Origin: Bifidobacterium lemurum
Lineage (GTDB): Bacteria > Actinomycetota > Actinomycetes > Actinomycetales > Bifidobacteriaceae
DNA length: 64,000 nt
Direction: 5' to 3'
Assembly (NCBI RefSeq): GCF_014898175.1
Contig: NZ_CP062948.1
Coordinates: 434,001 to 498,000 of the forward strand
Shown: positions 34,330 through 41,758 of the stretch, piece by piece
Position numbering within the stretch: position 1 is the first letter of the stretch
How the letters are laid out: each line of letters starts with the position of its first letter
Position numbers and translations under genes: made by a program
The notes under the pieces: model-generated
What the model saw: only the letters and a program-made list of their open reading frames with translations
Told to the model about the DNA's origin: nothing
The model's database searches: none

Positions 34330-35340
34330 ATGGCCAGCCATCGCAAGAACGTCCCCACTTTGAAGTCCCTGAGCAAACGCCAGTGGATGAAGATCGCGGC
34401 ATCTTTCGCCGCCGTGGGAATGCTTGCCGCAGCCGGCGTGGCGACGAGCGCCTTCTACCGTAACGAGCTGGCTCCGTCACAGTCCGTCACTGAATTCTCC
34501 GCCACCGACACGCTCGGCACCACCGTCTCCCGTGGCACGTCGCGCGAATCCCTCAAGGGCGCCGACAAGAACACCACGTTCGTGACCGTGAAGATCAACG
34601 GCGAAACTCGCATCGTGCTCGGTGAAAAGGACGCCTTCACCGACGTCAAATCCGTGCTCGACGCGGGCAACATCACACTCGAATCGGGCGACACCGTCTC
34701 CCCCGCCCTGAGCGACGAGGTCGACGAGTCCACCGTCATCACCATCGAGCGCGCCGGCGCCGAACTGGAAACCTCGGAAACCGCAATCGCGTTCAACACC
34801 GTCTATAAGGAGACCGACGAACTCGCCGAAGGCGAGGAGAAAGTGGAATCCGAAGGCGAGGAGGGCGTGATGGAGACCACCAGTCTGGTCACCCGCGCCG
34901 GAGACACGGTCGTCTCCTCCAACGTGTTCGCCTCCTACGTCAAGAAAGCCCCGGTCGACCGCGTGATTCTGGTCGGCACAGGCAGCTCGTCGTCCGGCTC
35001 CAGCTCGTCGAACTCCAGCCTCGGCACCACCGTGCCGGCCAGCGAGATGCAGCAGTGGGCGCACGACTACCTCATCTCCAACGGCTACAGCGAAAGCGAC
35101 TTCTCCGCCGCCGTGTACATCATCAACCACGAGTCCGGCTGGAATCCCACCGCCACCAACGCCAGCTCCGGCGCGTACGGTCTGGCCCAGGCGCTGCCGG
35201 GCAGCAAGATGGCCTCCGCCGGCGCCGACTGGCAGACCAACTACCAGACGCAGTTCAAGTGGTTCGTCAGCTACTGCAACAGCCGCTATGGATCCATTGC
35301 CGGCGCATACGACTTCTGGGTCGCCAACAACTGGTACTAA
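34330..35340 (+). CDS. Resuscitation-promoting-factor-like cell wall hydrolase (DUF348, G5-like, transglycosylase)
   Basis: A 336-residue secreted or membrane-anchored muralytic protein. Residues ~20-45 are a signal/anchor helix (WMKIAASFAAVGMLAAAGVATS). A ubiquitin-like DUF348 module (VTVKINGETRIVLGEKDAFTDVKSVLD-type) and a G5-like region with an acidic loop (ELAEGEEKVESEGEEG) follow, then a Ser-rich linker and a C-terminal lysozyme-like domain with the probable catalytic Glu in IINHESGWNP and SSGAYGLAQALPGSKM. It would cleave peptidoglycan during growth or wake-up. AAGGAG precedes the ATG at 34330. Its promoter has an unexplained palindrome. A strong terminator follows the stop codon. Confidence 0.9.
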   Translation: MASHRKNVPTLKSLSKRQWMKIAASFAAVGMLAAAGVATSAFYRNELAPSQSVTEFSATDTLGTTVSRGTSRESLKGADKNTTFVTVKINGETRIVLGEKDAFTDVKSVLDAGNITLESGDTVSPALSDEVDESTVITIERAGAELETSETAIAFNTVYKETDELAEGEEKVESEGEEGVMETTSLVTRAGDTVVSSNVFASYVKKAPVDRVILVGTGSSSSGSSSSNSSLGTTVPASEMQQWAHDYLISNGYSESDFSAAVYIINHESGWNPTATNASSGAYGLAQALPGSKMASAGADWQTNYQTQFKWFVSYCNSRYGSIAGAYDFWVANNWY

Positions 35341-35356
35341 TCCGCGCAATCCTTCC

Positions 35357-35385
35357 GTGAAGCCCCGCCACGCGCGGGGCTTCAC
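35357..35385 (+). terminator. Terminator of the Rpf-like gene
   Basis: A perfect 12-bp stem GTGAAGCCCCGC / GCGGGGCTTCAC with a 5-nt loop, 17 nt after the stop codon. No pronounced T run follows. Confidence 0.75.
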
Positions 35386-35507
35386 CATATCCCCCCGTTA
35401 CCTTCCCTCGAAACCGCGCCGGCGGTGCTAGATTCTTCTATAGAACGGCCGTATGGGTTCAAGGGCGGCACGTCGATACCGTGATATGGAAGAGGAGCGA
35501 TTCCACG

Positions 35508-35930
35508 ATGACCTTCAACCGATACATCTCATTCCGCATGGTCGTCGAAATAGTGGGAGCGGTGTGCTGCGCCTTGCTGCTGCTGTTCCAGAACAATCTT
35601 GTGGGAGTGATTGCCACCGGAATCGTCGCCGTGCTGTGGATCGTCGGCGAGGTGCTGGTGTTCCTGGTGCTCGACCGGCAGGATCCGCGCCGCGACGAGC
35701 TTTCCGACAAACACCAGAGCGACGCCATGCAGTTCGCGTTGACCACGATGATCGCCGTGCTGATCCTGTTGGGCTTCGTCTACACCATGCTGGCGCTGCT
35801 GCAGCCGGGCATGCACCAGATCCGGCCGATGACGCTGCCCACGCTCGCCATGGCCGCGCTGGCGCTCTCCGACGCGCGCTACCTGTGGCTTGAGCACCAG
35901 GGAGTCAGGGGAGGCGACGATGAGGACTAG
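35508..35930 (+). CDS. Small four-helix membrane protein paired with an HTH regulator
   Basis: A 140-residue integral membrane protein with about four helices (MVVEIVGAVCCALLLLFQ, VGVIATGIVAVLWIVGEVLVFLV, LTTMIAVLILLGFVYTMLALL, TLAMAALALSDARYLWL) and a charged loop after helix 2 (DRQDPRRDELSDKHQ). No enzyme motif is visible. It resembles the small membrane proteins that sit before an XRE-type regulator in many Gram-positive genomes. GAGGAG lies upstream of the chosen ATG at 35508. Its last 11 bases overlap the HTH gene, so the two are translated together. A signalling or stress role is a guess. Confidence 0.82.
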   Translation: MTFNRYISFRMVVEIVGAVCCALLLLFQNNLVGVIATGIVAVLWIVGEVLVFLVLDRQDPRRDELSDKHQSDAMQFALTTMIAVLILLGFVYTMLALLQPGMHQIRPMTLPTLAMAALALSDARYLWLEHQGVRGGDDED

Positions 35931-36153
35931 TCTGAAGCTGCATCGCCTCGAGAGGGATATGAAGCAGTCCGATCTTGCGGATCTGGTCAATGTGCGCCGC
36001 GAGACCATAGGACGTTTGGAGCAGGGCCTGTACTGCCCGTCGCTGCGGCTGGCCATGGATATCGCGAAGGTGTTCGACACCACCGTGGAAGAGCTGTTCA
36101 GCTTCGACGACGAGGATGACGCCACCACAGCGGCGGCAGGCAAAGCCGCTTGA
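35920..36153 (+). CDS. Small XRE-type helix-turn-helix regulator
   Basis: A 77-residue Cro/CI-type DNA-binding protein: LKLHRLERDMKQSDLADLVNVRRETIGRLEQGLYCPSLRLAMDIAKVFDTTVEELF spans the five-helix HTH_3 domain, and the remaining tail is acidic then Ala-rich. GGAGG precedes the ATG, which overlaps the membrane-protein gene by 11 bp. The pair probably forms a small autoregulated operon, with the membrane protein influencing the regulator or being its main target. Confidence 0.88.
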   Translation: MRTSLKLHRLERDMKQSDLADLVNVRRETIGRLEQGLYCPSLRLAMDIAKVFDTTVEELFSFDDEDDATTAAAGKAA

Positions 36154-36492
36154 TCTGTTTGATCACCATGTTGTACCCAACGCACCAAACGACACGCCGA
36201 AGAGCGACTTGGACTGCGTTTTTCGTAACATTCGCCGCACTGCGCCAACATCGTTGACATTCCGCGGGTTTACCCTCGTACCCATAATTCGGGGGTGTGC
36301 GAATAGCCTCACACCACGTGACGGACTTGTCACACAGCGGCAATTTCCCGCCATTTTTCTCAGGTTTTCCATATCGTAAGGGGGTGTATAGTGAGGCACT
36401 GTACACGGAGCAAGGGGATGACCTCTGAACTCCACGACCAAGTCTCAGAGGGGTATCGGGCCCCACAAGCTGAGAGGTAAAGGATAACTATC
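36154..36492 (+). promoter_or_regulatory. Intergenic region with probable promoter and leader of the surface protein gene
   Basis: No gene is supported in this 339-bp gap. A TATAGT -10-like box lies at 36387-36392, giving a leader of about 95 nt. The leader has CCTCTGA (near 36422) facing TCAGAGG (near 36453), which can pair, and an AAAGGA ribosome site before the ATG. The first half of the gap is comparatively AT-rich. Confidence 0.45.
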
Positions 36493-37035
36493 ATGAAGAA
36501 GAAAATCGTGGCCCTTCTCGCCACCATCGCCGCTGTGTTCGGCTTCGGTTTCGCCGCCAACACCGCTATGGCTTTCGACTCCGCCCACGAAACCGTTATG
36601 GCCGCCGATTACTCTGATACCACCGCCCCGTCCGGCAACACGCTTGTCTACACCATCCCGGCCGGCACCTTCAAGGGCGGCGAGACGGTCAACGTCGAAT
36701 ACGACACCACCTATGTCTCCGACGTTGTGAAAGCTGCTATCAAGTCCAAGCCGTTCACCGCCGAGGAGGACGGATCCTTGGCCCTCAAGTACATCCTGAC
36801 CGACGCAGGTGTGAAGAAGGCCGCCAACGGTGGCTTCACCATCACCGCCACCGGTGAGGAGAGCAAGACCACTTACACCGTCACCGTCAAGGGAGCCCAG
36901 ACCGGTACCGGAGACACCGGCAATGCCAACGACACCGCCAACACGGGTGCCGCTGTGGCCCCGTACGGTGTGGCGATCGTGCTGATGGCCGCCGCTAGCG
37001 TGGCCCTCTTCGCTGTGCGTAAGAAAGCCCGCTGA
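36493..37035 (+). CDS. Small secreted surface protein with C-terminal membrane anchor
   Basis: A 180-residue exported protein. A Sec signal peptide (KKKIVALLATIAAVFGFGFAA, cleaved near ANTAMAFD) leads to a compact beta-rich domain (~residues 40-145) ending in TYTVTVKGAQTG. A Gly/Asp/Asn linker follows, then a sorting-like tail: TANTGAAVAPYG, a hydrophobic helix (VAIVLMAAASVALFAV) and RKKAR. The layout is that of a sortase substrate, but the pentapeptide is TANTG, not LPXTG. I do not recognise the domain. A strong leader and a perfect terminator suggest high expression. Confidence 0.85.
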   Translation: MKKKIVALLATIAAVFGFGFAANTAMAFDSAHETVMAADYSDTTAPSGNTLVYTIPAGTFKGGETVNVEYDTTYVSDVVKAAIKSKPFTAEEDGSLALKYILTDAGVKKAANGGFTITATGEESKTTYTVTVKGAQTGTGDTGNANDTANTGAAVAPYGVAIVLMAAASVALFAVRKKAR

Positions 37036-37057
37036 TTCAAGTCTCTTGAATTCAATT

Positions 37058-37090
37058 AAGGTCTTCGAGAAATTCTCTCGAAGACCTTTT
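37058..37090 (+). terminator. Terminator of the small surface protein gene
   Basis: A perfect 13-bp stem AAGGTCTTCGAGA / TCTCGAAGACCTT with a 5-nt loop and a T tail. The A run on the other side allows it to work for the convergent DUF4012 gene as well. Confidence 0.9.
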
Positions 37091-37116
37091 CATATTCATA
37101 TGCCATATGCGGCGAA

Positions 37117-39000
37117 CTACTCCAGAGTCGGCGTCTGACGCAGTTTCAATTCCCCAATCGCTTCCGTTGAGGTCATCAGATGTACGGTGAGTTCACAGCT
37201 CTCCCCCGGCTGTAACGTAATCTTCTTCACACCATAGGTCAATCCCTCATGCACGCTGACGGTATCATATTCACCATCGCCGACGCCGCTCCCGCTGAAT
37301 GACCAACTCACCAAGCGCCCCCCGGCTGGCGCATACGTATATACAGAAGTGATGATTTCCCCAGACCGCGTATTGTCGGCTTCATCATAACCGCGCACAT
37401 ATTCAGGAATTGAATCCACAGCGGCCGGATCGACGGTATTGGTCAGTTTGACATGCAGCACATACTGCTTGGCCCCATTGGGATATGTCTTCTCGTATTC
37501 CAGAGAGGACTCACGCTGGAGATACCAGTCCATTTTGCCCATCGTGCCATCGTTAAAATACAGGCCTGCAACTGGTTTGGTGGAATCTGTTTCCAGTTCG
37601 CCGGAGACGGTGGTGCCGGAAATCAGTTCCTGCTCGTCCTCATGCGCCGACCACAGCAGAATATGACCATCGGTGACGGCGGAATTCAACGCCTTGATCA
37701 GTGCGACGTTGTCGCTGCTTCCTTGCTTGATCCTATCGAACACGCATTGGGCGGCGTCGGAGAAGAACGTATCCGTCTCGGCGGGAGTCATGGAGGCGTA
37801 GCTATCGCTAAGCAGCGCCTTCACCGTGTTCTGTCCATCCAGCACCGTGCCATTGGAAGTGGTCACGCTGCCGGTAACGGCCAGAATCCGCTGCAAAGCC
37901 ACCGGGTCCACACTGATCATACCGTCCACATCCTGGCCTTTAAGCTGTTTCCACATCACGCTGCCGATATAAGCGGAACGCGGGAAATCGGGCGTGAAGT
38001 TGATGCTTTGCTGATACTTGGCCAGATTATCGCCATACAGCACCCTCTCTTCAGCCGTCAGTTCCACCACCGGCGTATCAGACACTTTATATGCCGAATC
38101 GAATTCCGAAATCGAAATCGCACCGTTACTCACGGTGATCACACCCCACGAACCCGGAATGCCGCCCGTGGCTCGAATTTCGGCGTTGTTCTGCGAAATC
38201 AGCAGATAGTTGCGCGTCTGCCCGTCCTCAAGCCCCAGCATCTTCGGCAGCAGCTGCGCCGCGCGCGAGACGGTGTCAAGCAGAGACGAAACCGTGTTGA
38301 ACTTGGTTTTCGCGCTATCCACCGCGTCGGCCAGCTGCGCGATCCGCAATCCATCCACGGCCTGCAGCTCGTCGTTGGCCTGGCTGATCACCTCACTGGC
38401 CGTCGTCAGATCGGTGGCCCGGCTGGCCAGGTCGCCGATCTGTACCTGTCCGTTCTCCACGGCGATGGAATCCAGTGAGAATCCGTCCAACGCGGTGGAC
38501 AACGACGGCAGCGCATCGGTGGACACCGTCTCCAACGCGCTCACCACAGATCGCACCGCACCGATATCCGACCCCACGTACGGCGTCCAAGAGGCGAGCG
38601 CCCAAATCGGGCTGTTGGTCTGCCGGTAGGCCGCGTCGATATGCTCCGCCAAATCGTTCAACCCACTGACGGCTTGGTCGACGTCGCACTCCCCCACGCT
38701 GGTCTGGATCTGCGAAACGACCGCCACCGCTTGTTCGACCTCGCTTTTCGCCTTCAGCGCCGAAACGCCGAACCATGCGCCCAAGGCGATCAGCACGCCC
38801 AGCACCACCGCCACAACAATCAGAATGCGACGGTTGCGCCTGCGCCTGCGTTCACGCAGCCGGCGCTGGGCGGCGCGACGAGACCGACGCTCCCCCGACG
38901 CCGACGAAGCCCCAGCTGGCGGCATCGGAGGTTCCACCCCCGCCATCGGGGCATCCGTCAACCCCTCGAACAGGTTCTCGCCATCATTGTTGAACGTCAT
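37117..39000 (-). CDS. DUF4012 domain-containing membrane protein
   Basis: A 627-residue envelope protein. Residues ~1-60 are cytoplasmic, with an Arg-rich cluster before a membrane helix (ILIVVAVVLGVLIALGAWFG); the rest is external. The DUF4012 domain (~residues 250-430) shows NYLLISQNNAEIRATGGIPGSWG and GMISVDPVALQRILAVTGSV. DUF4012 proteins occur mainly in actinobacterial exopolysaccharide or cell-wall polymer loci and are thought to handle polymers at the surface, but no activity is proven. AAGGAG precedes the ATG at 39000. It is convergent with the small surface protein gene. Polysaccharide genes follow about 12 kb away. Confidence 0.88.
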   Translation of the reverse strand: MTFNNDGENLFEGLTDAPMAGVEPPMPPAGASSASGERRSRRAAQRRLRERRRRRNRRILIVVAVVLGVLIALGAWFGVSALKAKSEVEQAVAVVSQIQTSVGECDVDQAVSGLNDLAEHIDAAYRQTNSPIWALASWTPYVGSDIGAVRSVVSALETVSTDALPSLSTALDGFSLDSIAVENGQVQIGDLASRATDLTTASEVISQANDELQAVDGLRIAQLADAVDSAKTKFNTVSSLLDTVSRAAQLLPKMLGLEDGQTRNYLLISQNNAEIRATGGIPGSWGVITVSNGAISISEFDSAYKVSDTPVVELTAEERVLYGDNLAKYQQSINFTPDFPRSAYIGSVMWKQLKGQDVDGMISVDPVALQRILAVTGSVTTSNGTVLDGQNTVKALLSDSYASMTPAETDTFFSDAAQCVFDRIKQGSSDNVALIKALNSAVTDGHILLWSAHEDEQELISGTTVSGELETDSTKPVAGLYFNDGTMGKMDWYLQRESSLEYEKTYPNGAKQYVLHVKLTNTVDPAAVDSIPEYVRGYDEADNTRSGEIITSVYTYAPAGGRLVSWSFSGSGVGDGEYDTVSVHEGLTYGVKKITLQPGESCELTVHLMTSTEAIGELKLRQTPTLE

Positions 39001-39169
39001 GGCTCCGTCTCCTTCCATGCCCCGCTCCGTGCTTCCAGGGCGACGACGTGATCATGCTTTCATCCCGGTGATATCCCCATCCCACAATACCGTGTCTTGC
39101 CCCGAAGCCGTGCGATTCGGTACCCCCCTTGTAAAACACTCCACATTCGAGAACCCAGAGGAGAACATG

Positions 39170-39877
39170 CTATTCAGGAATGGCCAGATGCAGGTTCGAG
39201 CCTCTTCGCAGCGACGAGACGCCGTTTTGGACGGCGTCCCACGTGTCTCGGTAGTCGCCGGGCACCGCCACCTCCGGGCTTCGCATAAAGGCTTTGAACT
39301 GCGGCAAGTCGTTTGCGAACCGCCGGCGGAACGACTGGGCGAGTTTCGACTTCTCGGAGTTGGAGAGGCTGCCGGATCGATTATGCAGCGCGTGTTCCAT
39401 ATTCCTGGAGAAGTAGTAGATCCGATACGGAACCTCATGCTTCTGATACGTCAGGCATGAGATGCTCGACAGTTTGCGCAACGATTCGCTTTTTCTGCGG
39501 TTGCGCAAACGTATGCTTTCCGTTTTGCCGGTGAGTATGCGATCCTCACGATATTCGATCGCGTCCGTCTCCCCCGCAAGCACAAGGCTTTCCGGGATGA
39601 AGGCGCCATCCATGTCGCATATCTGCACGATCTGCGCGATGTCCTTCCATTGGTAGCCGCGGTCACGTTTCAGCTCGCCAACGATCAGGTCCCGCACCCG
39701 ATCGCGGGGCTCTTTGGACGTCTGCGCGACGGTCACATCGCCGTGCACGACGTCGAACTTCACAAGATGGCCGTTGAACAGTCGTTGGAAAACGCTTCCG
39801 AGGGCGGTTTCCTCCGTGGGTCCCTCCACTATGAACAGAATGACCTTTCTGGTCGCCGGGTTCGCCATGGGAATCAC
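39170..39877 (-). CDS. RloB-like / TOPRIM-type putative nuclease of a defence pair
   Basis: A 235-residue protein with the hallmarks of RloB/TOPRIM-like nucleases: the N-terminal acidic motif VILFIVEGPTEETALGSVFQ and the DxD motif in VQICDMDGAFIPE. The C-terminal half is basic and helical (NSEKSKLAQSFRRRFANDLPQFK). In characterised systems such proteins are the effector of an ATPase partner. The GTG at 39877 overlaps the stop of the upstream ATPase gene as GTGA, with GGAG upstream; an ATG at 39868 is the alternative. The tight coupling supports a two-protein system such as RloAB; relation to PARIS (AriA/AriB) or AbiL is possible but not shown. Confidence 0.82.
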   Translation of the reverse strand: MIPMANPATRKVILFIVEGPTEETALGSVFQRLFNGHLVKFDVVHGDVTVAQTSKEPRDRVRDLIVGELKRDRGYQWKDIAQIVQICDMDGAFIPESLVLAGETDAIEYREDRILTGKTESIRLRNRRKSESLRKLSSISCLTYQKHEVPYRIYYFSRNMEHALHNRSGSLSNSEKSKLAQSFRRRFANDLPQFKAFMRSPEVAVPGDYRDTWDAVQNGVSSLRRGSNLHLAIPE

Positions 39878-41331
39878 CCGTTCTCCGGAAAGCCGGAATC
39901 GTAGAACGCGCCGTCGATATCGAATATGTTGGTCGGTTCGTACACGGTTTCCGCCTGGCCTCCGAGGTTGATCGCACGCAGGTATTGGCTGCGCAGGTTG
40001 CTTTTCTCCCGGCTGCCGCGGAATTTGATATAGCGCCGTTCGGGATTGGTGGTGGTGAACACCAACGATCCTTTGTTCAGGGTTTCCAGGGGGCGCAGGT
40101 TGTGCGCGGTGAAGATCAGCTGCCCCCGACCGTGATTCTGAAGCACCTGAAGAATCTCCCCCAAGAGAAATTCGAATACGCCGGAGTCCAATTCGTCGAT
40201 GGCGACGCAGGCTCCAGGCTTGGAGTACACGTCAATGAGCAGGGTGAGGATTGAGACCAGTTTTTTGATGCCTTCGGATTCGCACCGTAGCGGAACGGTT
40301 GTCCCGCCTCGAGTGCAGGTGATTTCAACTCGCTCGGCCGGGGTTCCGTCATCGCCCAGCATGCCTCCGAGCTGGACGACGCCCAATGAGAGCCCCGGCA
40401 CCAGCGCGGAAAGCACTGGAGTCATTTTCTCCACCGTATTGCGCAGATCATTGAGCTGTTTCTCGTTTAGGGTAGCTGGTTCGGCCAAGTTCACGATGAA
40501 CGACGCGTCCGCCAATCTGCCCAGCTCCCCTTCATGCGTCGCGATGTGCAGATGGTTCAGCATGGAGACCGCGTATTGGGAGACAGCGACCACCGCCAGG
40601 TCGGTCAGAGCGAACAGCTTCATGCCTGTGATCAATTGCCATAGCATCGCAAGCGCCGATGCGGAGCCGAGCGTTTTCCCAACGCCACCCGCGGTTTTCG
40701 ATTTCGCATTCGATTTCGCTTTGCCGACGGTCTTATTGCTCAGTTCTCCAGCCAAGAGGAAGAAATCGTTCGAGAAAACAAGCGAGCAGGATTTGTCGGC
40801 TGAAAGACGTTGGGCCACCGCCAATCCGGTTTTCGCATCCTCATCCAAAGACATGATGTCTTTCCAGAATTGTTTCGGCTTAAGTTCGTAGCCCCAGTGT
40901 CCACCGTCCTTCAAGGAGTACGACAATAAGGTACGCATGGGCTCTTTCCTGGAAAGATCCTTGCACGCGAGTTCTTCGCCGATCGGCGACGGTCCGTTGC
41001 TCGACTCGGTAAAAGTCACCTTATAGACGAACAAAAGATCGGCTTCCTGCGTTTCATTATTGAAAAGAACGCCTTCGACGACGATTTCCGCCTCATCGCT
41101 TTCTTTCGATACGCAGTCGGCGGCGACGTTTCGAATGCCTTTTCCGCTCCACAGATGTTTCACTATGCCAAGCGCCTGAATCACAGAGGTCTTGCCGGAA
41201 CCATTCTGCCCGTAGATGCCCACGATATCGGCGTCCGGAGCGGGCTCGCCTTTTTTCCACGTCGACAGAGCGACCTCGCCATGCCCAACATTCTTGAAAC
41301 CATTCAGCGTGATTGACCGAAGACGAATCAT
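39874..41331 (-). CDS. AAA/ABC-type ATPase of a putative defence pair (RloA/AriA-like)
   Basis: A 485-residue SMC/ABC-type ATPase of the AAA_15/AAA_21 kind. The N-terminus reads RLRSITLNGFKNVGHGEVAL with Walker A GIYGQNGSGKTSVIQAL. After a long helical insertion come the signature-like RCESEGIKKLVSILTLLIDV, Walker B ACVAIDELDSGVFEFLLGEI and the His switch in IFTAHNLRPLE. Such ATPases sense invading DNA or phage proteins and hold or activate a nuclease. AAAGGAG precedes the ATG. It overlaps the TOPRIM gene by 4 bp. GC is slightly lower than in the flanking core genes. The closest named layouts are RloAB and PARIS. Defence function is inferred from gene architecture. Confidence 0.85.
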   Translation of the reverse strand: MIRLRSITLNGFKNVGHGEVALSTWKKGEPAPDADIVGIYGQNGSGKTSVIQALGIVKHLWSGKGIRNVAADCVSKESDEAEIVVEGVLFNNETQEADLLFVYKVTFTESSNGPSPIGEELACKDLSRKEPMRTLLSYSLKDGGHWGYELKPKQFWKDIMSLDEDAKTGLAVAQRLSADKSCSLVFSNDFFLLAGELSNKTVGKAKSNAKSKTAGGVGKTLGSASALAMLWQLITGMKLFALTDLAVVAVSQYAVSMLNHLHIATHEGELGRLADASFIVNLAEPATLNEKQLNDLRNTVEKMTPVLSALVPGLSLGVVQLGGMLGDDGTPAERVEITCTRGGTTVPLRCESEGIKKLVSILTLLIDVYSKPGACVAIDELDSGVFEFLLGEILQVLQNHGRGQLIFTAHNLRPLETLNKGSLVFTTTNPERRYIKFRGSREKSNLRSQYLRAINLGGQAETVYEPTNIFDIDGAFYDSGFPENG

Positions 41332-41477
41332 GGCACTCCTTTCACCATATTCGTCTCATTCTATACGAAATCAAGATAAACCATCTTGAAAATCGTAAAA
41401 AAGTAACGTTTTACAACAATCCATACTTCAGCAAACGACCCCAAGCCGCAACGTTCTTCAGCTACGTCATCCCCCGA

Positions 41478-41612
41478 ACAAAGGCGCAGCCATTCTCCCT
41501 CGTCACCCTAAACAAGGACGCTGTCCTTCTCCCTAGTCATCCTGAGCGAGGGGCGCAGCCTTCTCCTCGTGTCATCCTGAGCGAAGGGCGCAGCCCGAAG
41601 TCGAAGGATTCC
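41478..41612. repeat. Dispersed repeat, degenerate half-units
   Basis: Four direct half-units related to GTCATCCTGAGCGAAGGGCG (two degenerate at 41467 and 41500, two clearer at 41536 and 41570), the last running into CCCGAAGTCGAAGGATTCC. The inverted partner is missing, so this is a decayed array next to the iterated promoter. Confidence 0.65.
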
Positions 41613-41620
41613 AACTTCCA

Positions 41621-41706
41621 AAACTTGGAATTTTTGACATTTCACCATGTTTGAAACTTGGAATTTTTGTCATTTTCACCCGTTTCAAACTTGGAATTTT
41701 TGACAT
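41621..41706 (+). repeat. Three iterons of 33 bp in the promoter of the DUF4143 ATPase gene
   Basis: AAACTTGGAATTTTTGACAT occurs at 41621-41640 and 41687-41706, and with one change (TTGTCAT) at 41654-41673. The period is exactly 33 bp, so the copies lie close to the same face of the helix (about three turns apart). The 13-bp spacers are also related (TTCACC..GTTTG, TTTCACCCGTTTC). The last copy includes the -35 box of the promoter below. This looks like a repeated binding site for a regulator. Confidence 0.9.
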
Positions 41707-41728
41707 CCACTGCTCTCAGGACTATTCT
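41700..41728 (+). promoter_or_regulatory. Promoter of the DUF4143 ATPase gene
   Basis: A perfect TTGACA (41700-41705), which is the end of the third iteron, a 17-bp spacer and TATTCT (41723-41728). A protein bound to the iterons would cover the -35 box, so repression is more likely than activation. Confidence 0.8.
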
Positions 41729-41758
41729 TACAAGCCATATCCCACGCGAGGAGGCCCG

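Noticed and set aside
41621..41706. CRISPR array
   Set aside because: Only three units, with 13-bp related spacers; repeat 20 bp; no cas genes. It fits promoter iterons.
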